Counted from the stretch's first letter, positions 14,042-21,419 are shown. The stretch is DNA of 21,421 bases from Thiobacillus sp. UBA3361 (GCA_002360535.1 DEQR01000045.1:66306-87726), one strand, 5' to 3'. Notes: a model not told the origin generated them from the letters alone. Program-made: numbers and translations.

Positions 14042-15679
14042 ATGGCCCACCCCCTCGCCGGCAAGCCCGCCCCCCAAGACAGCCTGATCGACGTCCAAGG
14101 CCTGCTCGACGCCTATTTCCACGCCCCCGACGCCAGCCAGCCCGAGCAGCGGGTGGCCTTCGGCACCAGCGGCCACCGGGGCAGCGCGCTGAAGCTGTCG
14201 TTCAACGAGGCCCACATCCTGGCCATCAGCCAGGCGGTGTGCGAATACCGCGCCGCCAACGGCATCGACGGGCCGCTGTTCCTGGGCATGGATACCCACG
14301 CCCTGTCCGCGCCCGCCCAGCGCACCTGCCTGGAAGTGCTGGCGGCCAACGGTGTCGAGACGCACTTGCAGGCAGGCGGAGGCTTCACCCCCACGCCGGT
14401 GATCTCTCATGCCATCCTGGCCTGGAACGCCGCCCATCCCGAGTTGAAGGCCGACGGCATCGTCATCACCCCCTCCCACAATCCGCCCGCCGACGGCGGC
14501 ATCAAGTACAACCCGCCCCACGGCGGCCCCGCCGACACCGACGTCACCGGCTGGGTGGAGGCGCGAGCCAACGATCTGATGGCCGCCGGCAACGCCGAGG
14601 TGAAACGCCTGCCCCACGAGCGAGCCCTGGCCGCGCCCAATACCCACGCGGTGGATTTCATGGCCCCCTATATCGCCGACCTGGACAACGTCATCGACTT
14701 CCAGGCCATCCGCGATGCCAATCTGAAGATCGGCGTCGATCCCATGGGCGGTGCGGCGGTGGCCTACTGGCGGCCGATTGCCGGGAAATACGGCCTGGAC
14801 ATCCAGGTGGTCAACGACCGGGTCGATCCCGCCTTCGCCTTCATGACCCTGGACCACGACGGCAAGATCCGCATGGATTGCTCCAGCCCCTATGCCATGG
14901 CCGGCCTGGTGGATCTGAAGGACCGCTTCGACATCGCCTGGGGCAACGACGCGGACGTGGATCGGCACGGCATTGTCACCCCCTCGGTGGGGTTGATGAA
15001 CCCCAACCACTATCTGGCGGTGGCCATCCACTACCTGCTCACCCACCGGCCGCGCTGGTCCGACCGGGCGGCGGTGGGCAAGACCCTGGTGTCCAGCGCC
15101 CTGATCGACCGGGTGGTGGCCGACCTGGGCCGGGTGATGGTGGAGGTGCCGGTGGGCTTCAAGTGGTTCTCCCAAGGCCTGCTGGACGGCAAGTTCTGCT
15201 TCGGCGGCGAGGAGAGCGCCGGCGCCGCCTTCCTGCGTAAGGACGGCACGGTCTGGGTGACCGACAAGGACGGCATCATCCTCGCCCTGCTGGCCGCCGA
15301 GATCAGGGCGGTCACCGGCAAGGACCCGGGCCGCTACTACCAGGATTTGGTCGCCCGCCTGGGCATGCCTTACTACACCCGCATCGACACCCCGGTCAGC
15401 CGCGAGCAGAAGGCCGCCTTCAAGAACCTGACGCCCGAGCGGGTGAGCGCCGCGACCCTGGCCGGCGACCCGATCACCGCACGGCTCACCCGCGCCCCAG
15501 GCAACGGCGCGCCCATCGGCGGTCTGAAGGTGACCACCGCCAACGGCTGGTTTGCCGCCCGGCCGTCGGGCACCGAGGACATCTACAAGCTGTACGCGGA
15601 GAGTTTCGTCAGCCCCGAGCATCTGAACCGCATCGTCGCCGAGGCTCGGGAGCTGGTCGCGGCCGCGCTGGGGGCCTGA
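14042..15679 (+). CDS. pgm: phosphoglucomutase (alpha-D-glucose phosphate-specific)
   Basis: 545 residues, matching the E. coli Pgm type (546). It interconverts glucose-1-phosphate and glucose-6-phosphate for glycogen, UDP-glucose and envelope polysaccharide synthesis. Visible motifs are VAFGTSGHRGSALK at the N-terminus, the active-site serine loop VITPSHNPPADGGIKYN (phospho-Ser145), the Mg-binding loop AWGNDADVDRHG, the sugar-binding loop FGGEESAGAAF, and the phosphate-binding AARPSGTEDIYKLYAESF near the end. All catalytic residues are intact. GGGAG lies upstream of ATG 14042. Its stop lies 18 bp from the narL stop on the other strand; no terminator hairpin is visible in between. Confidence 0.96.
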   Translation: MAHPLAGKPAPQDSLIDVQGLLDAYFHAPDASQPEQRVAFGTSGHRGSALKLSFNEAHILAISQAVCEYRAANGIDGPLFLGMDTHALSAPAQRTCLEVLAANGVETHLQAGGGFTPTPVISHAILAWNAAHPELKADGIVITPSHNPPADGGIKYNPPHGGPADTDVTGWVEARANDLMAAGNAEVKRLPHERALAAPNTHAVDFMAPYIADLDNVIDFQAIRDANLKIGVDPMGGAAVAYWRPIAGKYGLDIQVVNDRVDPAFAFMTLDHDGKIRMDCSSPYAMAGLVDLKDRFDIAWGNDADVDRHGIVTPSVGLMNPNHYLAVAIHYLLTHRPRWSDRAAVGKTLVSSALIDRVVADLGRVMVEVPVGFKWFSQGLLDGKFCFGGEESAGAAFLRKDGTVWVTDKDGIILALLAAEIRAVTGKDPGRYYQDLVARLGMPYYTRIDTPVSREQKAAFKNLTPERVSAATLAGDPITARLTRAPGNGAPIGGLKVTTANGWFAARPSGTEDIYKLYAESFVSPEHLNRIVAEARELVAAALGA

Positions 15680-15697
15680 ACCGGCCGCGCCCGACTT

Positions 15698-16357
15698 TCA
15701 GGCTGCCTTGCCGCGGGCTAGGTTTTCCACCGCCCAGACGGCCGCCTCCACCCGGGAGCGCAGGCCCAGCTTGCGCAGGATGTGCTTGACGTGCACCTTG
15801 ACCGTGCCTTCGGCGATGTCCAGTTCCTTGCCGATCAGCTTGTTGCTCTGGCCCGCCGCGACGTGTTCCAGGATGCGCCGTTCCTGATCGGTCAGCGCGG
15901 CCTCCTGGGCGTTGCGCGCGCGCGGCTGCTCGCGCAGGGCGGCGGCCAGCAGGTGGGTCAGGGCGTCGGACACCACAAGGCGGCCGTCGGCGATGGTGCG
16001 CAGACTGTCCAGCAGCTGCTCGGGCTCCATGTCCTTGAGCAGATAGCCGTCGGCCCCCAACCGCAGGGCGGCCACCAGGTCTTCCGCCCGGTCCGAGACG
16101 GTGATCATCACCACCCGCGTGTCCAGGTCCAGTTCCCGGATCACACGCAACACCTCCAGGCCATCCGTGTCCTTCATGTTCAGGTCCAGCAGCAGCAGGT
16201 CGGGCTTGAGGGAGCGGACCAGGGCGATACCGTCGCGGCCGTTGGAGGACTCGCCGACGAAACGGAATCGCGGCAGGGTGTTGACCAACTGGATCAGCCC
16301 GCGGCGAAACAACGGGTGGTCGTCGATGATGGCGAGGGTCAGGACGTGTTCTTTCAT
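15698..16357 (-). CDS. narL: NarL-family nitrate response regulator
   Basis: 219 residues. The receiver domain starts LAIIDDHPLFRRGL with the acidic pair, has the phosphoacceptor Asp58 in LLLLDLNMKDTDGLEVL, and Lys108 in GYLLKDM. The C-terminal LuxR-type helix-turn-helix is LTDQERRILEHVAAGQSNKL, then IGKELDIAEGTVKVHVKHIL, RKLGLRSRVEAAVW. Length and sequence match NarL/NarP closely. The ATG overlaps the narX stop as ATGA, so the two are translationally coupled. Phosphorylated by NarX it should bind TACYYMT heptamers; a candidate site is seen at 18405-18420. The regulon is presumably nitrate respiration, whose structural genes are not in the window. Confidence 0.92.
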   Translation of the reverse strand: MKEHVLTLAIIDDHPLFRRGLIQLVNTLPRFRFVGESSNGRDGIALVRSLKPDLLLLDLNMKDTDGLEVLRVIRELDLDTRVVMITVSDRAEDLVAALRLGADGYLLKDMEPEQLLDSLRTIADGRLVVSDALTHLLAAALREQPRARNAQEAALTDQERRILEHVAAGQSNKLIGKELDIAEGTVKVHVKHILRKLGLRSRVEAAVWAVENLARGKAA

Positions 16358-18258
16358 GCGGCGTCGGCGAGGGGGAGGGGGGCACTGGGTTGGGGGGCGT
16401 GTTCGGCGCGGAATCGCAGCACCACCTGGGTGCCGCCTTCCGCGCGGGGTGATATCCGGATGTCGCCGCGCAGGCCGGCGGCGCGCTCGTGCATGATGGC
16501 CAGGCCATAGTGCAGCGTGCCGTCCAGCGGATCGTCGGACAGGCCGACTCCGTCGTCGGCCACCCGCACGGTCACCTGCCCGTCGTCATGGCGCACTTCC
16601 AGCCAGGCCTGACCGGCATGGGCGTGGCGCAGGATGTTGGACAAGGCCTCGCGGATGATCTGCAGGGTATGGATTTCCTGGTTGGGACTCAGCCGGCAGC
16701 CGGTCAGGCGGGTATCCAGGTGGATGGGCAAACCGCCGCGGGCGCTGAATTCCTCGGCCGTCAGGGACAGAAGTTCCAGGAAATCGCCTTGCATGCGCAA
16801 GCGGAAGGTGGCCAGCAGTTCGCGCAGCTGCCTGTAGGCGGCGCTGATGCCCTCGCGCAGATCGGCCAATGTCCGTTCCGCGTCGGGCTGCCGTGCCGGA
16901 TCGGATAGCATGGGCTGCAGCAGGCTGGATTGGATCTTCAGGTAGGACAGGGCCTGGGCCAGGGAGTCGTGCAGCTCCCTGGCGATGATGGAGCGCTCTT
17001 CTTGCAGGGCGATAAGGCGTTCCTGTTCAGTGCGGTAGGTGATGCCCAGGGCGATACTGATGTGCCGGCACAGGGCCTGGAGCAATTGCTCCTGCCAGGG
17101 CGCCAGATGGTGCTCCGGCGGTAGGACCAGGCGCAGCACGCCGTAGTGTCGCTCCATGTCCCGCAGGGGCACGATCAGTGTCTCCCCCTCCGGGCCAGGC
17201 AGGCGTATCCAGGGTTGGTCCACGCGTAGGATGTCGGTGCAGTGTGGGCAGCCATCCCGCTCCCGCGACGGGCAAACGCCCAGGGTGTCGCTCAGGATGG
17301 TGGCGGGGCCGCCCAGGTTCGGCAGCAAGCAGGCCATGCTGCCCCGCAGGCCCAGCAACTTGCCCATGTCCTCCAGCATGGCATGGTAGGTTTCCGGGGC
17401 CGTGGGGGCGTTGTGCAGCCGGGCGATGGAGTGGTAGAGCAGTTCCAGCGACTGGTTGCTGCGCTCCAGCTCGGCGGTCTTGTCGGCCACCCGCCGTTCC
17501 AGGTCGGCATAGAGCTTATTCAGTTCCTCGGCCATCAGGTTGAAGGAACGGCCCACCCGGCCCAGTTCGTCGGGTCCCTCGTGGCGGGCACGGGCGGTGA
17601 AGTCGCCGCGCGCGAAACGGGCGGCGCTGCGCAGCAGGTCGGACAGGGGGTCCAGCACCCCGCGGCGGACGATGATAAGGGCACCCAGCACCACCGCCAC
17701 GATAAGCACCAGGGCGCCGCCCAGCACGCTGCGCAGGGTCAGGATGGCCTCTTCGGTGTCCGCCTCCAACTGGGCGACGAGGGTGTTCAGCTCGTCCACG
17801 AAGACTTCCACGGCCTCCAGCATCTGATTGTGGCGGCTGACGGGATGCAGATCGGCGCCGGGCAGGGCCTCTTCCACCAGGAGCGGCTTCAGTCCCCGTT
17901 CCCAGGATTGCCTGATCTGCGCGTAGGTGCGGGCGTAGTCACTGTCGGGCTTGCGCGTCATGACCCGGCGCAGGGCCGGATGATTCAGGCTTTTTTCGAA
18001 GTGGGCGATGGCCTCCCGCAGACGGCCATGATCTCTGACCCGGTTTTCGGCGTCCGAGAGGACGAGGGCGCTCATGCGATGGGTCAAGCGGCGCAGACTG
18101 CCGGCCACGTTGATGGCGCTGCCGCTGCCCTGGATGCGTTCGGCCTCCACGACCGACAGGGTCATGCCGCCGACACCGATGAGGGTCATGGCGAACAGGG
18201 CAAAGCCGAGGCTCAGCAATATGGAGCGTGCCATCAGGCGCTCCCGCAAGCGGCCCAT
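16354..18258 (-). CDS. narX: NarX-type nitrate/nitrite sensor histidine kinase
   Basis: 634 residues. Two transmembrane helices (about 13-36 and 178-197) flank a periplasmic sensor whose P-box reads GSAINVAGSLRRLTHRM (47-62), closely matching the nitrate-binding P-box of NarX. A HAMP domain (about 198-252) and a signalling coiled coil follow. The central GAF-like module carries a cysteine cluster, CPSRERDGCPHC (Cys329, 337, 340), as in NarX rather than NarQ. The HisKA_3 phosphosite is His430 in ARELHDSLAQALSYLKIQ, then a HATPase with LSNILRHAHA and VADDGVGL. AGAGGAG upstream fixes ATG 18258. First gene of narXL and divergent from the Crp/Fnr gene. Confidence 0.93.
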   Translation of the reverse strand: MGRLRERLMARSILLSLGFALFAMTLIGVGGMTLSVVEAERIQGSGSAINVAGSLRRLTHRMSALVLSDAENRVRDHGRLREAIAHFEKSLNHPALRRVMTRKPDSDYARTYAQIRQSWERGLKPLLVEEALPGADLHPVSRHNQMLEAVEVFVDELNTLVAQLEADTEEAILTLRSVLGGALVLIVAVVLGALIIVRRGVLDPLSDLLRSAARFARGDFTARARHEGPDELGRVGRSFNLMAEELNKLYADLERRVADKTAELERSNQSLELLYHSIARLHNAPTAPETYHAMLEDMGKLLGLRGSMACLLPNLGGPATILSDTLGVCPSRERDGCPHCTDILRVDQPWIRLPGPEGETLIVPLRDMERHYGVLRLVLPPEHHLAPWQEQLLQALCRHISIALGITYRTEQERLIALQEERSIIARELHDSLAQALSYLKIQSSLLQPMLSDPARQPDAERTLADLREGISAAYRQLRELLATFRLRMQGDFLELLSLTAEEFSARGGLPIHLDTRLTGCRLSPNQEIHTLQIIREALSNILRHAHAGQAWLEVRHDDGQVTVRVADDGVGLSDDPLDGTLHYGLAIMHERAAGLRGDIRISPRAEGGTQVVLRFRAEHAPQPSAPLPLADAA

Positions 18259-18369
18259 CCAACATCTCCTCTGGCAAGGCGGCCGCGTGATCAGGGCAAC
18301 CCGGCAACGAAGAAGGAATAATCCCATTGCACGAATCGCCCGGCCGCTGTACGGCAGCCAAATAATTAT

Positions 18370-18383
18370 CTGAAAATAATCAA
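18370..18383. promoter_or_regulatory. candidate Fnr-type binding site
   Basis: CTGAA-AATA-ATCAA matches the Fnr consensus TTGAT-N4-ATCAA at 8 of 10 positions, in the AT-rich centre of the narX / crp-fnr intergenic region. The neighbouring regulator has the E-x-x-S-R recognition helix that reads TTGAT. Which gene it controls is not decided: for the crp-fnr gene it could sit near -41.5 with a start near 18418; for narX it would lie further upstream. Confidence 0.5.
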
Positions 18384-18394
18384 TTGGTTGTTTT

Positions 18395-18421
18395 ATACCA
18401 CCAATACCTCGATGGTGGTAT
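18395..18421. promoter_or_regulatory. inverted repeat with candidate NarL 7-2-7 site
   Basis: A perfect 8-bp inverted repeat, ATACCACC (18395-18402) and GGTGGTAT (18414-18421), is separated by 11 bp. Inside it TACCTCG (18405-18411), AT, GGTGGTA (18414-18420) forms a 7-2-7 arrangement matching the NarL consensus TACYYMT-N2-AKRRGTA at 11 of 14 positions. A third heptamer-like TACCACC lies at 18396-18402. Located between narX and the regulator gene, it suggests autoregulation by NarL (inference). Confidence 0.45.
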
Positions 18422-18517
18422 CTCTACTTGCGTAGTCGGGTTTGCCCACGCTGTCTTCGCGGCACGGCCGGTTCTATCCTTCGGAGAGGAGACGTTTTAA
18501 ATAGCCAAAGACCACAA

Positions 18518-19204
18518 ATGATCCTCGAAACGCGGCATTCCATTCCAGAAATTCTGTCCCGCCAGCCCCCGTTCCGCGTGCTGAACGGAGCCGAGTTGGG
18601 CATCCTCGCCACCGGCACCCAGGAGTTCCGGGTGGCCAAACATGAAGTGCTGTTCCAGAAGGGGGACTGCACGCGCGGCATGTACCTGGTGATCACCGGC
18701 CAGGTGAAACTGTATCTGCCCTCCCAGGGTGGCTCGGAGAAGATCGTGCACATGGCCAGCGCGGGCGAATCGTTCGGCGAGGAGGGCGCGTTCATCGACA
18801 GGCACTGCCCGGTATCGGCGCAGGCGACCCGCGATTCCATACTGCTGCATCTGGACCATGGCGTGTTGCTGCGGGCCGTGGAGCGCAGCCCCATCCTGGC
18901 CCGTGCCTTGCTCACACGGCTGGCCAACCGCATGTGCCAGCTCATCGAGAACATGGAGACCTGCGTACAGCGCAACAGCGCCCAGCGGGTAGTGCATTTC
19001 CTGACCCAGAACATGCCTACGGGCGTCGATAGCTTCGCCGTGGAACTGGAGGCCAACAAGCAGACCATTGCCTCCCAACTCAACCTGGCGCCCGAAACCT
19101 TCTCCCGCGTGCTCAGCCGCCTGTCCCGTGATGGTTACATCCGGGTCAATGGGCGCAACATCACCGTGGTGAATGTGCGCGAATTGCGCGACTACGCGGG
19201 CTGA
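18518..19204 (+). CDS. Crp/Fnr-family transcriptional regulator (Dnr-like, no Fe-S cysteines)
   Basis: 228 residues from ATG 18518. The cyclic-nucleotide-binding-type sensor barrel runs from FRVLNGAELGILATGTQEFR through MYLVITGQVKLYLPSQGGSE to ASAGESFGEEGAF. The dimer helix is RALLTRLANRMCQLIENME, and the helix-turn-helix is ANKQTIASQLNLAPETFSRV with the Fnr-type E-TFSR recognition residues. The N-terminal cysteine cluster that holds Fnr's 4Fe-4S centre is missing, so direct oxygen sensing by that means is unlikely; a heme/NO sensor as in Dnr or another ligand is possible. A GGAGAGGAG at 18483-18491 is too far from this ATG, so the start is moderately sure. It is divergent from narXL. Confidence 0.9.
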   Translation: MILETRHSIPEILSRQPPFRVLNGAELGILATGTQEFRVAKHEVLFQKGDCTRGMYLVITGQVKLYLPSQGGSEKIVHMASAGESFGEEGAFIDRHCPVSAQATRDSILLHLDHGVLLRAVERSPILARALLTRLANRMCQLIENMETCVQRNSAQRVVHFLTQNMPTGVDSFAVELEANKQTIASQLNLAPETFSRVLSRLSRDGYIRVNGRNITVVNVRELRDYAG

Positions 19205-19220
19205 CCTCCGATCCGGCCGG

Positions 19221-19256
19221 AAATGAAACAGGCCCCCGCGAGGGCCTGTTTCATTT
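19221..19256. terminator. strong bidirectional hairpin terminator
   Basis: AAATGAAACAGGCCC (19221-19235) pairs perfectly with GGGCCTGTTTCATTT (19242-19256), a 15-bp stem with a 6-nt loop. It lies between the convergent Crp/Fnr gene (stop 19204) and the cytochrome gene (stop 19274). A- and T-rich stem ends suit both strands, although the T tracts are interrupted. Confidence 0.85.
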
Positions 19257-19273
19257 GGCGCGCCTTGCCCAGG

Positions 19274-19978
19274 CTAGGGCTTGGCCGGCGGGACCAGCCG
19301 CGACATGTAGTCGCTGACCGCTGCCACGTCGCTGTCCACGTAGTGCTTCAGCACCATGACCATTTCCGGGTTGGAGTTGCGGCGGCCCTTGTCGCGGCTC
19401 TCCAGGGTCTCCCGGTACAGGTAGTTGTAGTGCTGGCCGGCCACACGAGGGTAGAACTTGGCACCGTCGCCCTCCCCATGGGCGCCGTGGCAGGAGGCAC
19501 AGTCCCGATCGTAGAGATGCCTGCCGAGATCCGGTTGCCGGCCGTCGCCCTTGCCGTTGCTGGCGGGCACCGGCAGGCCGTGCAGGTAGGCGGCGATGTC
19601 GGCCAGTTCGTTGCTGGCCACCACGTCGTGTTCGATGAAGGGGTGCATCTTGGGACTGTCCCGGCGTCCGGCACGCACGTCCACCATTTGCTTGATGAGC
19701 ACCGCGGGGTGCTGGCCGGCCAGTTGCGGATACCCCGCTTCGGGTTTCCCCGCCGCATCGGCCTTATGGCAGCCGCGGCAGATTTCGTAGGAGATCTTGC
19801 CCTTGTCCGGGTCACCTTTGCGGGCCAGCAGCCGGGCCAGCTCGGGGTCCTGTTGATTCCAGACATAGCCCTTGCTTTCGATGCCCGGCGCGTGGGGCTG
19901 GGCAGGCGGCTCGGCTTGGGCGGGCGGGACCAGGGCCGCCACCAGCACAAGGAGTGGGGCGTGGAGGGAGGTTTTCAT
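19274..19978 (-). CDS. diheme cytochrome c, c4-like
   Basis: 234 residues. A signal peptide ends at about 22 (LLVLVAALVPPAQA). Two heme c sites are present: CRGCH (Cys67, Cys70, His71) and CASCH (Cys160, Cys163, His164), each in its own class I domain. The domains share c4 features such as YPQLAGQHPAVLIKQM and YPRVAGQHYNYLYRET, and candidate distal methionines (KMHPF; PEMVMVLKHY). Periplasmic electron carrier. ATG 19978 is preferred over ATG 19993 because AGGA lies 8 nt upstream and the signal peptide then has normal length. It directly follows the other cytochrome (gap 11 bp) and is longer at the N-terminus than classical c4. Confidence 0.92.
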   Translation of the reverse strand: MKTSLHAPLLVLVAALVPPAQAEPPAQPHAPGIESKGYVWNQQDPELARLLARKGDPDKGKISYEICRGCHKADAAGKPEAGYPQLAGQHPAVLIKQMVDVRAGRRDSPKMHPFIEHDVVASNELADIAAYLHGLPVPASNGKGDGRQPDLGRHLYDRDCASCHGAHGEGDGAKFYPRVAGQHYNYLYRETLESRDKGRRNSNPEMVMVLKHYVDSDVAAVSDYMSRLVPPAKP

Positions 19979-19989
19979 GGGTATCGTCC

Positions 19990-20613
19990 TCATTTCAAAC
20001 TGGCCATGTATTCGGCGACTGCCTTGGCTTCCTCATCGGTGAGGCGCTCGGCCACGGTGCGCATTACCTTCTTGCCGTTGGTGCGCTTGCCGGTGGCGTA
20101 CTGTTTCATCTGCTCCAGGGTGTATTCCGTATGCTGACCGGCCACCCGCGGAAAGCGCTTGGAGCCCTCGCCATTCTCCTCGTGGCAGCCGTCGCAGGAC
20201 GGCACACCGTTCTTGTCGTTGCCTTGCAGATAGACGCGTTTGCCCATAGCCAGCAGTGCGGGGTTGGTCACCACGCCATCGCTGGAGTCCTGCTTGGCGA
20301 AGAAGGCGGCGAGGTCGGCCATGTCCTGCTCGGATAGGCCGGCGACGAGGGGGGTCATGATCTCATTGGCGCGTGCGCCGGACTTGTAGTCCGCCAACTC
20401 CTGTAGCAGATAGGATTCCTGCTGTCCGGCCAGTTTCGGGAAGGCAGGCACCTCACTGTTGCCGTTCGGCCCGTGGCAGGAGGCGCACGCTTCGGCGGCC
20501 AGGGCCTTGCCCTTGGCCGGATCGCCCTTGACCGCCTGGGCGGCCATGGCCGCAGCGGCGAAGCCGCCGCACAATGCGATCAGTGCCAGGGCTCGGGTTT
20601 GGGCGGTCTTCAT
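19990..20613 (-). CDS. cytochrome c4 (diheme)
   Basis: 207 residues including a signal peptide of about 25 (LALIALCGGFAAAAMAAQA), giving a mature protein near 20 kDa, the classical c4 size. Heme sites are CASCH (Cys43, Cys46, His47) and CDGCH (Cys140, Cys143, His144). FPKLAGQQESYLLQELADYK and FPRVAGQHTEYTLEQMKQYA are the matching helices of the two domains; EIMTPLV and KVMRTV hold the likely methionine ligands. Periplasmic or membrane-bound electron donor to terminal oxidases, and in some bacteria to denitrification enzymes. GGAG lies 5 nt before ATG 20613. First gene of a two-cytochrome operon that may have arisen by duplication. Confidence 0.94.
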   Translation of the reverse strand: MKTAQTRALALIALCGGFAAAAMAAQAVKGDPAKGKALAAEACASCHGPNGNSEVPAFPKLAGQQESYLLQELADYKSGARANEIMTPLVAGLSEQDMADLAAFFAKQDSSDGVVTNPALLAMGKRVYLQGNDKNGVPSCDGCHEENGEGSKRFPRVAGQHTEYTLEQMKQYATGKRTNGKKVMRTVAERLTDEEAKAVAEYMASLK

Positions 20614-20731
20614 GGCGTCTCCAAGCGATGCGGAGAGAAGATCATACACTCGCATTCTCCGGACTGCATTGGCGGCGGCCGCATCGCCGGACATGGCGAT
20701 GCACGCACCTGTCCCACGGCGAAAAGTGTCG

Positions 20732-20760
20732 TTGCGGCAGGACGGTGTTTTCCCTACAAT
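20732..20760 (+). promoter_or_regulatory. promoter of the tRNA-Arg gene
   Basis: TTGCGG (20732-20737), exactly 17 bp, then TACAAT (20755-20760), with the tRNA beginning at 20774. Spacing and match are good for a sigma70 promoter. Confidence 0.65.
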
Positions 20761-20773
20761 GCCCGTCTTTCAC

Positions 20774-20850
20774 GCGCCCGTAGCTCAGTTGGATAGAGTA
20801 CCTGGCTACGAACCAGGGGGTCGTGGGTTCGAATCCTGCCGGGCGCGCCA
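20774..20850 (+). tRNA. tRNA-Arg (anticodon ACG)
   Basis: A complete cloverleaf. The acceptor stem GCGCCCG (20774-20780) pairs with CGGGCGC (20840-20846), then discriminator G and an encoded CCA (20848-20850). The D-arm contains GCTCAGTTGGATAGAGT. The anticodon stem CCTGG/CCAGG holds loop CTACGAA with ACG at 20808-20810. The T-arm contains GGTTCGAATCC. A34 should be deaminated to inosine so that CGU, CGC and CGA are read. Confidence 0.97.
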
Positions 20851-20857
20851 ATAAATC

Positions 20858-20886
20858 AAGGGCTTACAGCGATGTGAGCTCTTTTT
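20858..20886 (+). terminator. rho-independent terminator of tRNA-Arg
   Basis: GGGCTTACA (20860-20868) pairs with TGTGAGCTC (20873-20881), including two G-T wobbles, around a GCGA loop; it is followed by T20882-T20886, with A20858-A20859 able to extend the stem. It starts 8 bp after the tRNA CCA. Confidence 0.85.
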
Positions 20887-20986
20887 GTTTCTGGCGGGCT
20901 AAGGCCCAGCGAAGCCACGGATTTTTTCGCCCTCTATAAGTTCATTTCGTAGCCCCATCTGTTGGCGACCTCAATGAGGCCGGTCT

Positions 20987-21295
20987 TTACCGCATCCACA
21001 GCGGCAGGTGGTCGGAGAGCTGCTAGGTGAACTTGTCTTTGCTCGGGCCCGGGAACAGCGATTCGCTGTTGCCCTGATAGAAGTCCGGCACTCCGCCCAC
21101 GTTAGTGAAGTTCTCCGAATGGTGGGCGTAGTGCAGGATCTGGTCATGGCGCTTGCCCTTGGCCAGATCAGCGCCGGATTCCAGCTTCCGCAGCGCCTTT
21201 GGGAAACTCTGTCCCTTGCTGGTGATGGCTTCATACAGGGTGTCCCTATGGCTGGGGATGTTGAAGTTGAAGTTCCCCATCACCAGGATGCCCTC
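20987..21295 (-). pseudogene. 3' remnant of an endonuclease/exonuclease/phosphatase gene
   Basis: The minus strand reads GILVMGNFNFNIPSHRDTLY, ALRKLESGADLAKGKRHDQI, GGVPDFYQGN, ending FPGPSKDKFT, then TAG (21025-21023), then QLSDHLPLWMR and TAA. The second half of an EEP protein is recognisable: the metal-site GDFN appears as GNFN, KRHDQI matches the conserved K-x-x-D-Q block, and SDHLPLW is the terminal catalytic motif, but the TAG cuts it off. The first half is absent; at about 21292 the sequence changes into a lipA fragment. An apparent ATG at 21304 could start a 93-codon frame but is not expected to give an active enzyme. Clearly decayed. Nothing identifiable lies between this and the tRNA terminator. 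Confidence 0.75.
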
Positions 21296-21419
21296 CTGGG
21301 GCATAGGCCACCCAGAATCATGAAGAGGTGGCGGTGCCCTTGCCGAAGCGCTCCCCCAGGTTGGGGCAGGCCGACTCCTCGCATACCGTATTCAGTTTCC
21401 GCTCGCGCGGAATGCGCCA
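21292..21419 (-). pseudogene. lipA: internal fragment of lipoyl synthase gene, frameshifted
   Basis: Reading down from 21419 on the minus strand gives RKLNTVCEESACPNLGERFG then KGTATSS and TGA (21320-21318). Shifting frame by an apparent 2-nt TC insertion near 21325 continues FMILGGLCPRR, as in LipA (GTATFMILG-x-C-x-RR). LipA's auxiliary cluster motif CX4CX5C has lost its third cysteine (GER in place of GEC), and the sequence stops matching just before the radical-SAM CxxxCxxC motif would be complete. The fragment therefore cannot encode lipoyl synthase. Its upstream part lies outside the window, so the full extent of the remnant is unknown. Confidence 0.75.

Noticed and set aside
13208..15622. 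Open minus-strand frame of 804 codons across pgm and part of the amidohydrolase gene
   Set aside because: It is antisense to pgm, whose motifs are all intact, and overlaps the M20 gene in another frame. Its composition is low-complexity Gly/His/Gln/Val, typical of antisense readings of GC-rich genes.
20909..20988. Minus-strand reading ending WGYEMNL downstream of the EEP remnant
   Set aside because: It is under 25 codons, in a different frame from the EEP text, and matches no family I recognise; a link to the remnant through another frameshift is possible but unsupported.
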